Shown piece by piece: positions 8,098-16,516 of a stretch of 35,135 bases of DNA; the stretch's first letter is position 1, and each line of letters begins with the position of its first letter. The position numbers were made by a program, and so were the translations under genes. The notes under the pieces are model-generated. The model was not told the DNA's origin. It saw only the letters and a program-made list of their open reading frames with translations, and did not search any database. Source of the stretch: JBNKLG01 sp050292235. GTDB taxonomy: Bacteria; Pseudomonadota; Gammaproteobacteria; Chromatiales; Chromatiaceae. The stretch covers positions 1 through 35,135 of the forward strand of contig JBNKLG010000023.1 in assembly GCA_050292235.1 (NCBI GenBank). The letters are read 5' to 3'.

Positions 8098-9033
8098 TTA
8101 GCATGGCCGCCAGACGATCAGTGACGCCTCGTGGTAGACTCCGCCCACTTCCGGCCGATGCACCTCCAACAACTCCAGTCGTCCCTCTTGCTCTAACCGG
8201 CGCAAAGCAGTCAGATAGCCGTTCAGATAACTGCGGCGGCGCGTGTAGTTGAGGGCCAGGTGATCGTATAGGTTGTCGGGGTCGTAAAGCTCCTCGATCG
8301 GCTCATAGTGGATGACCACTTTTGGCTGCGAGGCGAGCAGCCATGCCAGCAGCGGCTCATGACATTCGCCGATCTGCTCCATGGCGTGGATGGTTACCAA
8401 AGCTGCATTGGCGCTTGGCTTGAAGTTGGCATCGGGGTGGAGCATGTCGAACAGATGACCAGCGACCTGGTATCCGTCTTGTTGTCCCAGCAATGTGGCA
8501 ATCTCCACCGAGGCGGGAGCCCAGTCCAGGCCATGCAGGCGCTTTCCGGGGTAAAGATCGGCCAGCATGAACAGATTGGCGCAGCTGCCGCAGCCAAGTT
8601 CGTAGATCTCATCGTAGGGGGTGAGCAGGCGAGAGAAAAGCAGCAGCCGGGCGAGCACGAAGAGGTCATACTCCAGACTCAGGTTGTCTGTGGCGATCAG
8701 TCCCCTTCTGTAGCGTAACAGTGGGCTGGGACGAAAATAGCGTGGGCGCAGACTCTCGGCACTGATGCCCTCGCTCAGGGCCAGTTCCAGATTCTCCCGC
8801 CAACCCTGCTCGAATGCCCCCTGGTTCTCGGTTGAGGCAGCGTTTCGCGCCCGCTCTGCCCGTTGCAGAGAGGCGAGCACATGGGTTTCCACTTCGATCC
8901 GGCTCGGTTCCCGGTAACGGGTATCGATGGCATCCCAGTGGCGGTGGAAGCGTTCTGGCGCGGCCTCTACCTCCATACCGAACAGGGCGCAGAACGCCTC
9001 TTTGTCGATCTTCATGGGCAGTGGACTATTCAT
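8098..9033 (-). CDS. Class I SAM-dependent methyltransferase-like protein
   Basis: A 311-aa protein with a SAM-binding motif I, YELGCGSCANLFMLADLYPG, followed by RLHGLDWAPAS (acidic residue of motif II) and VTIHAMEQIGE. An N-terminal helical region of about 130 residues precedes this Rossmann domain. The ATG at 9033 has a strong GGGAGGAAG ribosome site. A TTG at 9075 would give a TTGA overlap with the upstream stop but adds 14 residues of poor appearance, so I prefer 9033. It lies between an aldo/keto reductase gene and an RmlC-like gene, so methylation of a sugar nucleotide or glycan is likely. Substrate unknown. Confidence 0.75.
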   Translation of the reverse strand: MNSPLPMKIDKEAFCALFGMEVEAAPERFHRHWDAIDTRYREPSRIEVETHVLASLQRAERARNAASTENQGAFEQGWRENLELALSEGISAESLRPRYFRPSPLLRYRRGLIATDNLSLEYDLFVLARLLLFSRLLTPYDEIYELGCGSCANLFMLADLYPGKRLHGLDWAPASVEIATLLGQQDGYQVAGHLFDMLHPDANFKPSANAALVTIHAMEQIGECHEPLLAWLLASQPKVVIHYEPIEELYDPDNLYDHLALNYTRRRSYLNGYLTALRRLEQEGRLELLEVHRPEVGGVYHEASLIVWRPC

Positions 9034-9071
9034 GCGCTTCCTCCCGGTATCTTGTGAGGCATTCGAAAAGT

Positions 9072-10046
9072 TCAACCATAGATGTCAAGTCCCCGATACA
9101 CCGCCTCAACCCTCGCACAGGTTTCCGCGTCGAGTGCTCTGGAGTGGCTGGCGCTGGCGTTGGCCCGCGCCTGAGCAGCATCCAGGGGGCCGGCGATGAC
9201 AGTGGAGACCGCATCGAAGGCGAGACAAAAGCGTAGTGCCAGCTCCGCGTCATCACCGACGGCCCCTGCATTGCGGGCGGCATCGAGAACAGCTCGGGCA
9301 CCCTGCACCCAGCGGCTGGTCTGTGCCTGATCCCAGCGGCTGCGATGATCGTGCGGTGGGAAAGAGACACCTTCCTCAAACTGGCCCCCGAGAAAACCAA
9401 AACAGAGGGGGGTGCGGACGATGATCCCTGCTTTTGCCTGGCGCGCTGTATCGAACAGATCGCAGTCGAGGGCACGCAGATCGAGCATGTTGAAGTTGAC
9501 CTGCACGACAGGAAAGGCAAGTTCACGGATGGCCACCAACCCGTCGACCGGTGAGCGTACAGAGATCCCGTAACTCCGGATCGTGCCAGCCTGTTGGAAT
9601 GACTCCAGTGTTTCGCGTACCTCCGGGTGGCGTCGCAGCAGGTCGATATCGGGGTCGTGGAGCTGAAGCAGATCGAGGTAGCTGGTGCCAAGGCGCTCCA
9701 GGCTCCCTTCCAGAGAACGCGTCATCGCAACGGGGGAAAAATCGGCCTGCGCGGAGAACTCGGCCAGGCCAACTTTGGAGGCGATGACGATCTGTTCCCG
9801 CATCCCCTGAAGTGCCTGGCCGAGGCGCTGCTCGCTGCGGCCCTCTCCGTAGAGAGGAGAGGTGTCGAAAAAGGTGATGCCGGCATCGAGGGCCGCATTC
9901 AGTGCTGCTGCGGCGCGGTGCTCCGACAACGGGCCGTAGGAGAGCTGCCCCTCGCGCCATCCGCCGATCCCCCAGGCTCCGAAGCCGATTTCTGAGACGG
10001 GGATACCGGTCCTGCCCAGAGGACGGTGGTGCATGGCCACACTCAC
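9072..10046 (-). CDS. Aldo/keto reductase
   Basis: A 324-aa AKR. PLGRTGIPVSEIGFGAWGIGG begins the TIM barrel, and the catalytic tetrad is visible: Asp and Tyr in FFDTSPLYGEG, Lys in VIASKVGL and His in LLQLHDPD. It would use NAD(P)H to reduce or oxidise a carbonyl or hydroxyl. GTG at 10046 overlaps the radical SAM stop as GTGA and has GGGGAAGAG upstream. ATG at 10034 is the alternative. An open frame to 10133 is only read-through upstream. Similar AKRs in nucleotide-sugar operons act as keto-sugar reductases or in sugar dehydration. Here it is coupled to a radical SAM gene. Substrate unknown. Confidence 0.88.
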   Translation of the reverse strand: MSVAMHHRPLGRTGIPVSEIGFGAWGIGGWREGQLSYGPLSEHRAAAALNAALDAGITFFDTSPLYGEGRSEQRLGQALQGMREQIVIASKVGLAEFSAQADFSPVAMTRSLEGSLERLGTSYLDLLQLHDPDIDLLRRHPEVRETLESFQQAGTIRSYGISVRSPVDGLVAIRELAFPVVQVNFNMLDLRALDCDLFDTARQAKAGIIVRTPLCFGFLGGQFEEGVSFPPHDHRSRWDQAQTSRWVQGARAVLDAARNAGAVGDDAELALRFCLAFDAVSTVIAGPLDAAQARANASASHSRALDAETCARVEAVYRGLDIYG

Positions 10047-12028
10047 TGCGTCTCTTCCCCTTGGTGAGTCAACACATGGTGGGCATAGAGATAGGCACCC
10101 CGTTTGTTTCCCCACCAGACAATCTCCTGGCACCAGCGCTGAAAGTCGTCGTAATGGCTCTTGCTGCGCTCAATTTTGATGGTATTGATTCGGCGTTGTG
10201 GATCGGCCTCCTCACAACGAAGCCGGGCTTGGTAGAAGGCCAGGATGTCGTGCTCCAGATGTACCACCGTATCGTCAGGACATTGGGGGCGATGGATCAG
10301 CTGGGCGTTGAGGGACACCGCCTCAGCGACCATGCTGACGGCCTCAGTAGAGGCGCCCTGCTGCCGGACAGCCTCTTCCAGGAGCCCACCTGCCTCTGCA
10401 TAGAAGGTGTCCAGAGAACCTTCAGCGGCGAGCCGGATGTAGGCATATTCATCGGCTGGCCAGTAGATTCCCAGCCATTGCTCGGAATAGGTGTACTCGG
10501 TTCCGCCGGCCTGGATGCTGGCTGCCTCGCCACGGAAGAAGTTACGGATTGAGCCGAACAGCGGCCACCGCGCTTCGTCCACATCCACAAAGGCCTCGAT
10601 CATCTCCCGGTAGGAGATACCAACCAGACTGTGCGCCAGGATGAGCGGAATCTGTAACAGCTTGTCGAAGTGAAGAAAGGCGGCCATCCATGCAAAGACC
10701 CGGCAGCGGCACCAGGCATTCCGGGGTAGGGAGGCGGTGGCCACCACCAGATCCTGCTGTTCTGCCACATCATCATCGAGCGTGTCACGCCGACCGTGAA
10801 TGTTGACGATCTCACTGCTGATGGTCTCGATACCAAAACGGCGCTGGTACGCCGGATCTCCCATCTCCGTATTGGGCAGTATCTCGCAGTTGTTGAACTG
10901 GATGCGGTTGTGTTGTCCGTTGCGGATCAGCTGATCGACCCCGTCGACGAAACTGTCGTAGGTCTCTCCCGGTAGTCCCAGAATCAGATCGGAGAAGGTC
11001 TCGATGCCGTCACGGCTGAATCGTCCCTGCAGTTCCACATAGCTTTCCAGCGAAATGTTGTCCCGCCCGATGTTTTTCAGCACTTCGGCAGAGAGGCTCT
11101 GCATCGAGAGAGCCACCCCTTTGTTCAGTCCGGCTTCGGCCAGAAGCTTTTGGGTCGCATAGGCCCGCTCGGTGGCATTTTTGGTGTTCTGTACAGAGAA
11201 CCCCTCGGGATAGCCGGTGCGTCTGCGGTTGTCGGCCACCCGTTGTGCGATCTCCAGATCCCGCGGCAGGATGCCAAAGTTGGCGTCGCAGACGAAGACG
11301 TAGCCAATTTGACGTTCGGAGAACCAGTCGGCCTCCCGCATCAGCCGTTCCATCTCGAACCGGGTTACCTTGGAGGCGGTCGCAGCACCCCAATCGCAGT
11401 AGCTGCAACGGAAAGGGCAACCGCGGTTGGTCTCCCACAATCCGATCCAGCGCTCCTCCGGATGGGCCTGGATCAGCTCATCGAAGATACCGTTCAGAAA
11501 GGGTGAGGGGATCTCAGCAAGATCGCGGATACGTTCTCCGGGTGGGGTGGAGACCAGACAACCATCGGTGTCGAGAAAGGAGACGCCGGGTATGGCAGCC
11601 CAGTTACTGTCATCGAATATTTCCAGAAACCTGGCAAAAGCACGTTCCCCCTCCTTATGGAACACCAGATCCACCCAGGGGTGATCCCGGAGAAAGACCT
11701 CGGGCCGGTCTGGCACCTGCGGGCCACCGAACAGGATGAACGTCCCGGGACGATGGGCTTTGATCCGGCGCGCTGCCTCCAGTGAGGCGTTGATGTTCCA
11801 GACATAGGCACTGAAGCCGACGATCGCAGCATCGGCCATCTGCTTAACAATGCGGTGAATCGGCTCACGTTTGTAGACGAAGGGCAGGAAGGTAAAACGT
11901 TCGCGTATTGTGGCGTTCTGTTCGGCATAGCTGCGCAGGGAAGCGACCGAATAGGGCAGATAGTTTTGCCCGGCAAAACCATTGCTGATCTGCACCAGAC
12001 CGATCTTGTCACGGGCGGCTCTCAGCAT
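10043..12028 (-). CDS. B12-binding-type radical SAM protein
   Basis: A 661-aa enzyme. Residues 1-140 form a Rossmann-like cobalamin-binding-type domain (AIVGFSAYVWNINASLE, FILFGGPQVP, VDLVFHKEGERAFA), but the classical DxHxxG base-off motif is not obvious. C204-x3-C208-x2-C211 (GCPFRCSYCDWG) binds the 4Fe-4S cluster, with a TIM-barrel SAM domain to about 400. A further 250-residue C-terminal domain is of unknown type. Such class B enzymes catalyse C-methylation, ring contraction or other radical chemistry. Its start overlaps the SDR stop by 7 nt, and its stop couples to the AKR. Sugar tailoring is inferred from context. Confidence 0.82.
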   Translation of the reverse strand: MLRAARDKIGLVQISNGFAGQNYLPYSVASLRSYAEQNATIRERFTFLPFVYKREPIHRIVKQMADAAIVGFSAYVWNINASLEAARRIKAHRPGTFILFGGPQVPDRPEVFLRDHPWVDLVFHKEGERAFARFLEIFDDSNWAAIPGVSFLDTDGCLVSTPPGERIRDLAEIPSPFLNGIFDELIQAHPEERWIGLWETNRGCPFRCSYCDWGAATASKVTRFEMERLMREADWFSERQIGYVFVCDANFGILPRDLEIAQRVADNRRRTGYPEGFSVQNTKNATERAYATQKLLAEAGLNKGVALSMQSLSAEVLKNIGRDNISLESYVELQGRFSRDGIETFSDLILGLPGETYDSFVDGVDQLIRNGQHNRIQFNNCEILPNTEMGDPAYQRRFGIETISSEIVNIHGRRDTLDDDVAEQQDLVVATASLPRNAWCRCRVFAWMAAFLHFDKLLQIPLILAHSLVGISYREMIEAFVDVDEARWPLFGSIRNFFRGEAASIQAGGTEYTYSEQWLGIYWPADEYAYIRLAAEGSLDTFYAEAGGLLEEAVRQQGASTEAVSMVAEAVSLNAQLIHRPQCPDDTVVHLEHDILAFYQARLRCEEADPQRRINTIKIERSKSHYDDFQRWCQEIVWWGNKRGAYLYAHHVLTHQGEETQ

Positions 12029-12999
12029 TGCGACCGGTACCAGGCGACAGTCCGGGCCAGACCTTCGGACAGGCCAACCTGTGGCTCAAACCCGAGCAGG
12101 TGCCGCGCCTTGGAGATATCGACCGCGCGAAACGGAAGCGTGGTCGGGCGGGATCGGTCGTAGATAGGCTGGACAGGGTGTTCGGTGGCCGCCAGGATCA
12201 GCTCGGCCAGCTCACCGACGGTTACCCTCTGTCCATAACCGATATTGATGGCATCAGCCTTTGCATGTTGTTCCAGGGCCAGCAGTGACCCCTCCACCAA
12301 ATCCCGTACATAGAGGAAATCTCTGACTACTTCGGGCCCGCCCCAGACAACGAAGGGGTTTTCCCCCTCCGCAGCGCGGCGGATCAGGGCGGCAACCACA
12401 TGGCTACCCTCTGGGGCGAAGTTATCGCGCTCTCCGTAGACCGCGCTGGGTCGCACGATGGCCACTTGCATGGGGGTCGTGCGTTGCACCTGCTCACCGA
12501 GTCGTTCCAGGTAGCGGCGCATCCAGCCATAGCCAAAATAGGCCGGGTGGGGATCGCCATCCCAGAAATTTGTCTCCTCCACCGGATGTTCAAACGGGGG
12601 ATAACCGGTGCTGCTGCTGAACAGCAGAAAACGTTCGACCCCCTGCTGGTTCGCTGCCAGGAGCATGTTGGCGCTGAGGGTAAGGTTCAGGGTGAGGGAG
12701 GCGAGCTGCGCCTCAGCAGAGGTGATGCCTGCTGCACCAACACCACCGGCGGCATGGATGACCCGGTCAACCCCGGCGGATACCCGCTGGCACGCCTCTA
12801 ATTGCGTCAGGTCGGCAGGAACGGTCTCGATCCGCTCGTCGCTCAGGTGGGGAAGGCGGTTATGGATGGGTATGCGTACCCGTGCCCCCAGCTCCAGCAG
12901 CCGTTCCACAAAGTGGCTGCCGATGAAACCGCTACCACCCGTGACGAGAACGCGCTTGCCGTCGAAAGAGAGCACCGGTTCAGTCGCACCGGCTGGCAT
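12022..12999 (-). CDS. NAD-dependent epimerase/dehydratase (extended SDR), Lys-to-Arg in active site
   Basis: A 325-aa extended SDR. VLVTGGSGFIGSHFVERLL is the GxxGxxG cofactor site; LLFSSSTGYPPFEHP is the catalytic Ser/Thr region, and AIVRPSAVYGERDNF is the substrate-domain motif. The usual Y-x3-K reads as YGWMR (in YFGYGWMRRYLE), so lysine is replaced by arginine. Possible roles are sugar-nucleotide epimerase or reductase, perhaps the GDP-4-keto-heptose reductase. The start overlaps the transketolase stop by 20 nt, a long overlap suggesting tight coupling. The family is sure; the substrate is unknown. Confidence 0.85.
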   Translation of the reverse strand: MPAGATEPVLSFDGKRVLVTGGSGFIGSHFVERLLELGARVRIPIHNRLPHLSDERIETVPADLTQLEACQRVSAGVDRVIHAAGGVGAAGITSAEAQLASLTLNLTLSANMLLAANQQGVERFLLFSSSTGYPPFEHPVEETNFWDGDPHPAYFGYGWMRRYLERLGEQVQRTTPMQVAIVRPSAVYGERDNFAPEGSHVVAALIRRAAEGENPFVVWGGPEVVRDFLYVRDLVEGSLLALEQHAKADAINIGYGQRVTVGELAELILAATEHPVQPIYDRSRPTTLPFRAVDISKARHLLGFEPQVGLSEGLARTVAWYRSQC

Positions 13000-13873
13000 C
13001 GGCCATGCGCTTCATCACCGCCTGACGGATTCCCGCAGGATCGAGGCCGATGGCGGTGAGGATCTCCTCCAGCGTGCCGTAATAGCCCAGGAAGCTGTCC
13101 GGCAGACCGTGCCGGGCGAGCTTCAGATCGGCCAGCTCTGAAACTGCCTGATGCAGGCCGTTGGCATCCTCGACCACCAGCAGGTGGGTGTGGCGAAAAC
13201 GCTCGACAAGCGGATAGTCGAAGGGTTTCAGCGTGTGGAAATAGAGCAGATTGACCGGCAGGTCGCGGCAGGCCTCGAGCACGTTGGCCAGGATTGGTCC
13301 TGAGGTGATCACCGTGGTGTTGGCGCCCGCATCCCGTATCAGCACACCCTCACCGAAACGTACCTCGAAGGATTCGCCATGTTGTACCTCACTGGTGCGG
13401 AAGTAGGACATTCGCCCATTGTTGTACTGGCTCTCGATCAGCATCTGCAGCTCGTCGCTACTGCCCGGCTGCATGACCTCGGCCTCCGGCAGCAGGCGTA
13501 GCATGGCCAGGTCGGAATAGCTGTGATGAGTGGCCCCGTCCCAGGCGTAGTCGAAAGAGGCACCACAGGTCACCACGTTGGCACCGAAACCGTTGTAGCA
13601 GAGATCGAGCTTGATCTGTTCGTAGCTGCGCTCCGACAGAAACGGGTTGATGGTGTGGATGAAGGGATGGAAGCCTTGGGCGCCAAGACCAGCGCCGAGG
13701 CTGATCAGGGTGTTCTCGCAGATACCGGCGTTGAGAAAGCGTTCAGGCCAGCGTTCTGAAAAGGGGCGGAAAAGGAAGACACTGACATCGCCGAACAGTA
13801 ACACAATGCGTTCATCCCGCTCGCCGATGCTCAGGGCCGTATCACGGAAGGCGTGGCGCATGGATCTAGCCAT
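12980..13873 (-). CDS. Transketolase, C-terminal (pyrimidine/C-domain) subunit
   Basis: A 297-aa protein matching the second half of transketolase. GICENTLISLGAGLGAQGF contains the ThDP-activating glutamate (GI-x-E), and GATHHSYSDLAMLR is the GATH motif. A C-terminal domain follows from about 180. It pairs with the N-terminal subunit upstream, so the two form a split transketolase. ATG at 13873 has GGAGGAA five nt upstream and overlaps the partner stop by 8 nt; the longer open frame to 14059 is out-of-frame shadow of the partner. Possible jobs are making sedoheptulose 7-phosphate for the hddA/hddC pathway or adding a two-carbon branch to a sugar. Confidence 0.87.
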   Translation of the reverse strand: MARSMRHAFRDTALSIGERDERIVLLFGDVSVFLFRPFSERWPERFLNAGICENTLISLGAGLGAQGFHPFIHTINPFLSERSYEQIKLDLCYNGFGANVVTCGASFDYAWDGATHHSYSDLAMLRLLPEAEVMQPGSSDELQMLIESQYNNGRMSYFRTSEVQHGESFEVRFGEGVLIRDAGANTTVITSGPILANVLEACRDLPVNLLYFHTLKPFDYPLVERFRHTHLLVVEDANGLHQAVSELADLKLARHGLPDSFLGYYGTLEEILTAIGLDPAGIRQAVMKRMADASRCD

Positions 13874-14642
13874 GGAGTTCCTCCAGCAGTTGCGTGAGCT
13901 CGGCATCGTCCGGACTGCGCCGGTGCCAGGCGAACATCTCATCGACCAGCGTGGGACAGCCGTAGCCTTTGACGGTCTGGGCGACAATCGCCTTGGGCAT
14001 CGACTGTGGTGCCCGCAACGCTTCCACCAGCGCCGGCACATCGTGGCCGTCGGCCTCAATCACCTCACAGCCGAAGGCGCTCAGTTTTGCTGCGGGCTCG
14101 CTCACCGGCAGGCAGCGGAGCTGTGAGCCATTGTTATCGAAGAGTATCGTGAGATTGTCCAGCTCCTGATGGGCAGCCACCATCAACGCCTCCCACACGC
14201 TCCCCTCGTTGGACTCACCATCCCCGACCAGGACAAAGACACGGCGGTCGGAACCGGCCAGCTTGGCCGCCTTGGCCATACCGACAGCGATACCGATGCC
14301 GTGTCCCAGCGAACCGGTAGAGACCTCCACCCCGGGCACCTTGCGGCGATCCGCGTGGCAACCGAAGGTGGCGCCAAACAGGCCGAAGCGGTAGAGCCCG
14401 GCGGAGGGGAAATAACCGAGCTGGGCCAGAGTACAATAGTGGGCCAGAGCGGCGTGGCCCTTGCTGAGTACAAAGAGGTCGCGTTCCGCCCAGTCGGGCT
14501 GATCCGGCCGGTGACGCATGACGCTGTAAGCTGCCAGCAGCAGTTCCACCACAGAGAAACAGGTCGGGATATGGCCGTGACCGCTGGCGTGGGCGATCCT
14601 GAGAATCTCCTCGCGGATGGCAAGCGCGGTAGACATGGTCAC
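13866..14642 (-). CDS. Transketolase, N-terminal (ThDP-binding) subunit
   Basis: A 258-aa protein matching the first half of transketolase. LSKGHAALAHY is the substrate-channel motif, STGSLGHGIGIAVGMA is the LGxG region, and VGDGESNEGSVWEA (139-152) followed by LDNLTILFDNN is the GDG-x(25-30)-N diphosphate/Mg site. Housekeeping transketolase is one chain of about 660 aa; split versions are typical of specialised operons and archaea. Its ATG at 14642 overlaps the stop of the methyltransferase gene (ATGA). It acts with the C-terminal subunit encoded directly after it. Confidence 0.88.
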   Translation of the reverse strand: MTMSTALAIREEILRIAHASGHGHIPTCFSVVELLLAAYSVMRHRPDQPDWAERDLFVLSKGHAALAHYCTLAQLGYFPSAGLYRFGLFGATFGCHADRRKVPGVEVSTGSLGHGIGIAVGMAKAAKLAGSDRRVFVLVGDGESNEGSVWEALMVAAHQELDNLTILFDNNGSQLRCLPVSEPAAKLSAFGCEVIEADGHDVPALVEALRAPQSMPKAIVAQTVKGYGCPTLVDEMFAWHRRSPDDAELTQLLEELHG

Positions 14643-15394
14643 AGCTCCACGAAAGAGACGCGGGCAGTCATGGGCAAACGTTCGATGCGGAGCCCTTCCA
14701 ACCCGAAGACTTCACGCAGGGCAAGGGTTTCGCCGGGGAAAATGTCGTCGCACAACTCGTCGAAGACCAGAATGCTGCCCTTGCACAGGTGAGGGCGGAT
14801 GGCCTCCAGGGCGGCCCTGGTCGGTTTGTAGATATCAAAGTCGAAGATGGCCAGGGAGATGATCGTCTCCGGGTGGTCAGCCAGATAGCGCGGTACCGTT
14901 TCGGTTGCGTCCCCTTTGACCAGTTCGTACTTTTTCAGATGGCCGATGGGATTCAGGGCCTCCTGCAGATGCAGCACCTCATCCAGGTATTGCTCGTATC
15001 CCTGCGGGACACCGAAGGAACCCTCGGTACAGCGCGAGGCGGTTCCATCTTCGGCACTCATCCCTTTGAATCCCTCGAAAGTGTCGAAGCCCAGGATCTT
15101 GCGGTGGCGATTGAAGGGCTCGAAGATCCCGCGCAGGGCGGACAGCAGCGAGAGTGTCTGGCCCCAGCGCACCCCGAATTCACAGACGATGCCGTGGGAG
15201 TGCAGTATCCGGCGGTAGATCTCGTGGAAGAACAGCACCCGGGAGAGGCTTTTTGAGCTGAGGTAGAGGCCCAGGTTGGCCAGGAGTTCCTCGTCGGGGA
15301 TGGGCGTTTGGCGAAGCAGTTCGGTGAAACGGCCCTGGGCGTCTTTCTCACCGCCACTGGACAGGGTAATGGCATCGAATTTCGGTTGGCTCAT
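14639..15394 (-). CDS. TylF/MycF-like SAM-dependent methyltransferase
   Basis: A 251-aa protein of the TylF (macrocin O-methyltransferase-like) type. IVCEFGVRWGQTLSLLSAL is SAM motif I, ILGFDTFEGFKGM is the TylF 'FDTFEGF' block, and ISLAIFDFDIYKPTRAALEA plus GSILVFDEL carry the acidic residues that bind metal in this family. It probably O-methylates a sugar or glycan. ATG at 15394 is chosen; an in-frame TTG at 15442 adds 16 basic residues (GRHRQQQR) that look non-native. It is the first intact gene after a degenerate region, so its original promoter or upstream partner may have been lost. Confidence 0.8.
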   Translation of the reverse strand: MSQPKFDAITLSSGGEKDAQGRFTELLRQTPIPDEELLANLGLYLSSKSLSRVLFFHEIYRRILHSHGIVCEFGVRWGQTLSLLSALRGIFEPFNRHRKILGFDTFEGFKGMSAEDGTASRCTEGSFGVPQGYEQYLDEVLHLQEALNPIGHLKKYELVKGDATETVPRYLADHPETIISLAIFDFDIYKPTRAALEAIRPHLCKGSILVFDELCDDIFPGETLALREVFGLEGLRIERLPMTARVSFVEL

Positions 15395-15465
15395 CCACAG
15401 TACTCGTTGCTGTTGTCGGTGTCGTCCCAAAGGCTTCTGCAAACCGTGGGGCCTATGATTAGACC

Positions 15466-15558
15466 ATGGTGGTTAGCAGGCATCAAACGCGCTATTCCAG
15501 AACCAGCTCGCCGTTGGCGAAGAGGGCCAGATCGGTGGCGCTGTCCACCTCACCTCAG
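15466..15558 (-). repeat. Direct repeat NT-L (left copy of nucleotidyltransferase tail)
   Basis: This 93-bp stretch repeats at 16517-16623 in the same orientation. Positions 15521-15554 are identical to 16586-16619 (34 nt), and the rest is similar except for a 12-nt gap near 15520. The likeness continues about 28 nt past the shared stop codon into non-coding sequence. The two copies flank a low-GC segment with one small secreted-protein gene. Confidence 0.9.
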
Positions 15559-15700
15559 CAGCCGGTGATGGCCAGGCTTGCAGTTAGGAGCTGGCTTAAT
15601 AGGGTGGTCATGTCGAGCTGGTCTAGGTCCCCGGATTGATACTGGTCTGGCTCGGCATAGCTTTTGATGATCAGGTAGTGAAGTTCACTATTGTATCAAG
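15492..15700 (-). pseudogene. Sugar nucleotidyltransferase C-terminal fragment
   Basis: On the - strand this reads HYLIIKSYAEPDQYQS then GDLDQLDMTTLLSQLL, an in-frame TGA at about 15570, then GEVDSATDLALFANGEL and a TAG at 15494-15492. The WGEVDSATDLAL-type ending is that of NTP_transferase sugar nucleotidyltransferases (E-V-D-S/T-P-E-D-L). Only about 65 codons remain; the 5' part is gone and replaced by low-GC sequence from about 15700. It was probably the tail of a gene just upstream of the TylF-like methyltransferase gene. The stretch 15443-15885 holds only this remnant and the leader of the next gene. Confidence 0.72.
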
Positions 15701-15842
15701 GCTTTTGGGGATTGTTTTTTCAGTGAGTCGAAAAAATTGGTGTAATGCAGATTTATTTCTATACTTCACAAAGCAGTGTCAAGATTGGTCTGACAGTTAA
15801 CTGGATACTGTTTTTATCTGATTATCAATTTGCCCTATTATC

Positions 15843-15859
15843 TCGCTAACTTCTAGCGA
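15843..15859. promoter_or_regulatory. Small inverted repeat before secreted-protein gene
   Basis: TCGCTA-ACTTC-TAGCGA is a perfect 6-bp inverted repeat, 26 nt before the start codon at 15886 and in front of the GGAG ribosome site. It could be a leader hairpin or an operator. Nothing in the sequence tells which, and the short length means chance is possible. Confidence 0.3.
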
Positions 15860-15885
15860 AATTCCTATATCTACTGGAGATATCG

Positions 15886-16239
15886 ATGAAGAAACAATGC
15901 CTCTATTTACTCATAGCAGCTCTCATTCCTTCCGTAAGCTTTGCGGATTGGGTAGTTGGACAAGGAAACGGCATGTCGACGCAAAGTGCCAGAGTGAAAA
16001 GTGTATCAAGTGATTGGGGTAATACCGGTAGTTTTGGTGTTGAAGTTGAAGGGGGGAGCGGTATATGTACAAACAGATGGGTGGTTTTTGACAAAACGGC
16101 AATGAGTGCAGAAACGTATCGTAATTCATTTGAATTGGCAAAACTCGCGTTTATTCATGGCTTCAAGGTTAATATTTACAACTATGCGGAGAATGGAGAT
16201 TGCAACACGGTTGACTTCATTGAGGTAGTTAGAAACTAA
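15886..16239 (+). CDS. Small secreted protein, possibly SubB/DUF5992-like
   Basis: A 117-aa protein with a clear signal peptide, MKKQCLYLLIAALIPSVSFA, cleaved before DW. The mature chain of about 97 residues has two cysteines (SGIC and GDC) that could pair, and a helix followed by a strand, NSFELAKLAFIHGFKVNIYNY. This 'helix, G-x-V-x-I-Y, C' ending resembles the small OB-fold-like secreted proteins related to the subtilase cytotoxin B subunit; that likeness is from memory and not computed. It is the only + strand gene between pseI and the ATP-grasp gene. GC content is clearly lower than its neighbours. GGAG lies 7 nt before the ATG. It shares its layout with the protein at 18969-19316. Confidence 0.72.
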   Translation: MKKQCLYLLIAALIPSVSFADWVVGQGNGMSTQSARVKSVSSDWGNTGSFGVEVEGGSGICTNRWVVFDKTAMSAETYRNSFELAKLAFIHGFKVNIYNYAENGDCNTVDFIEVVRN

Positions 16240-16516
16240 TGGTGCCCAGGGCATTGCTCTTGGCCTTGGATATGCAGGCAATGCAGAAGGCAAATCCCTG
16301 ATGCTACAAATATAAGACTTGGCCGTATTCTATAACTGGTTTTTTTATTATGGGTTAAAAGTTTGGTAAAAGGAGTTGCTTTGAAGTTTGATGAATCCGG
16401 CAATGTTGAAGATCGCATGTTTTTAGCTGTAGTATAAACGTAATTATGTAAATTTCTACATGTGATAAATACGGTATTTTATATTGCCGATGTTAAAATA
16501 AAATTCATCGGTATGG
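16240..16516. other. AT-rich non-coding part of cassette 1
   Basis: This stretch follows the small secreted-protein gene and runs to the right copy of the direct repeat. It is clearly AT-rich and has a run of seven T at about 16341, without a convincing stem before it. I find no credible gene on either strand. It appears to be part of the inserted low-GC segment. Confidence 0.6.

Noticed and set aside
13874..14059. Upstream extension of the transketolase C-terminal subunit
   Set aside because: It is an out-of-frame reading of the N-terminal subunit gene; ATG at 13873 has a good ribosome site.
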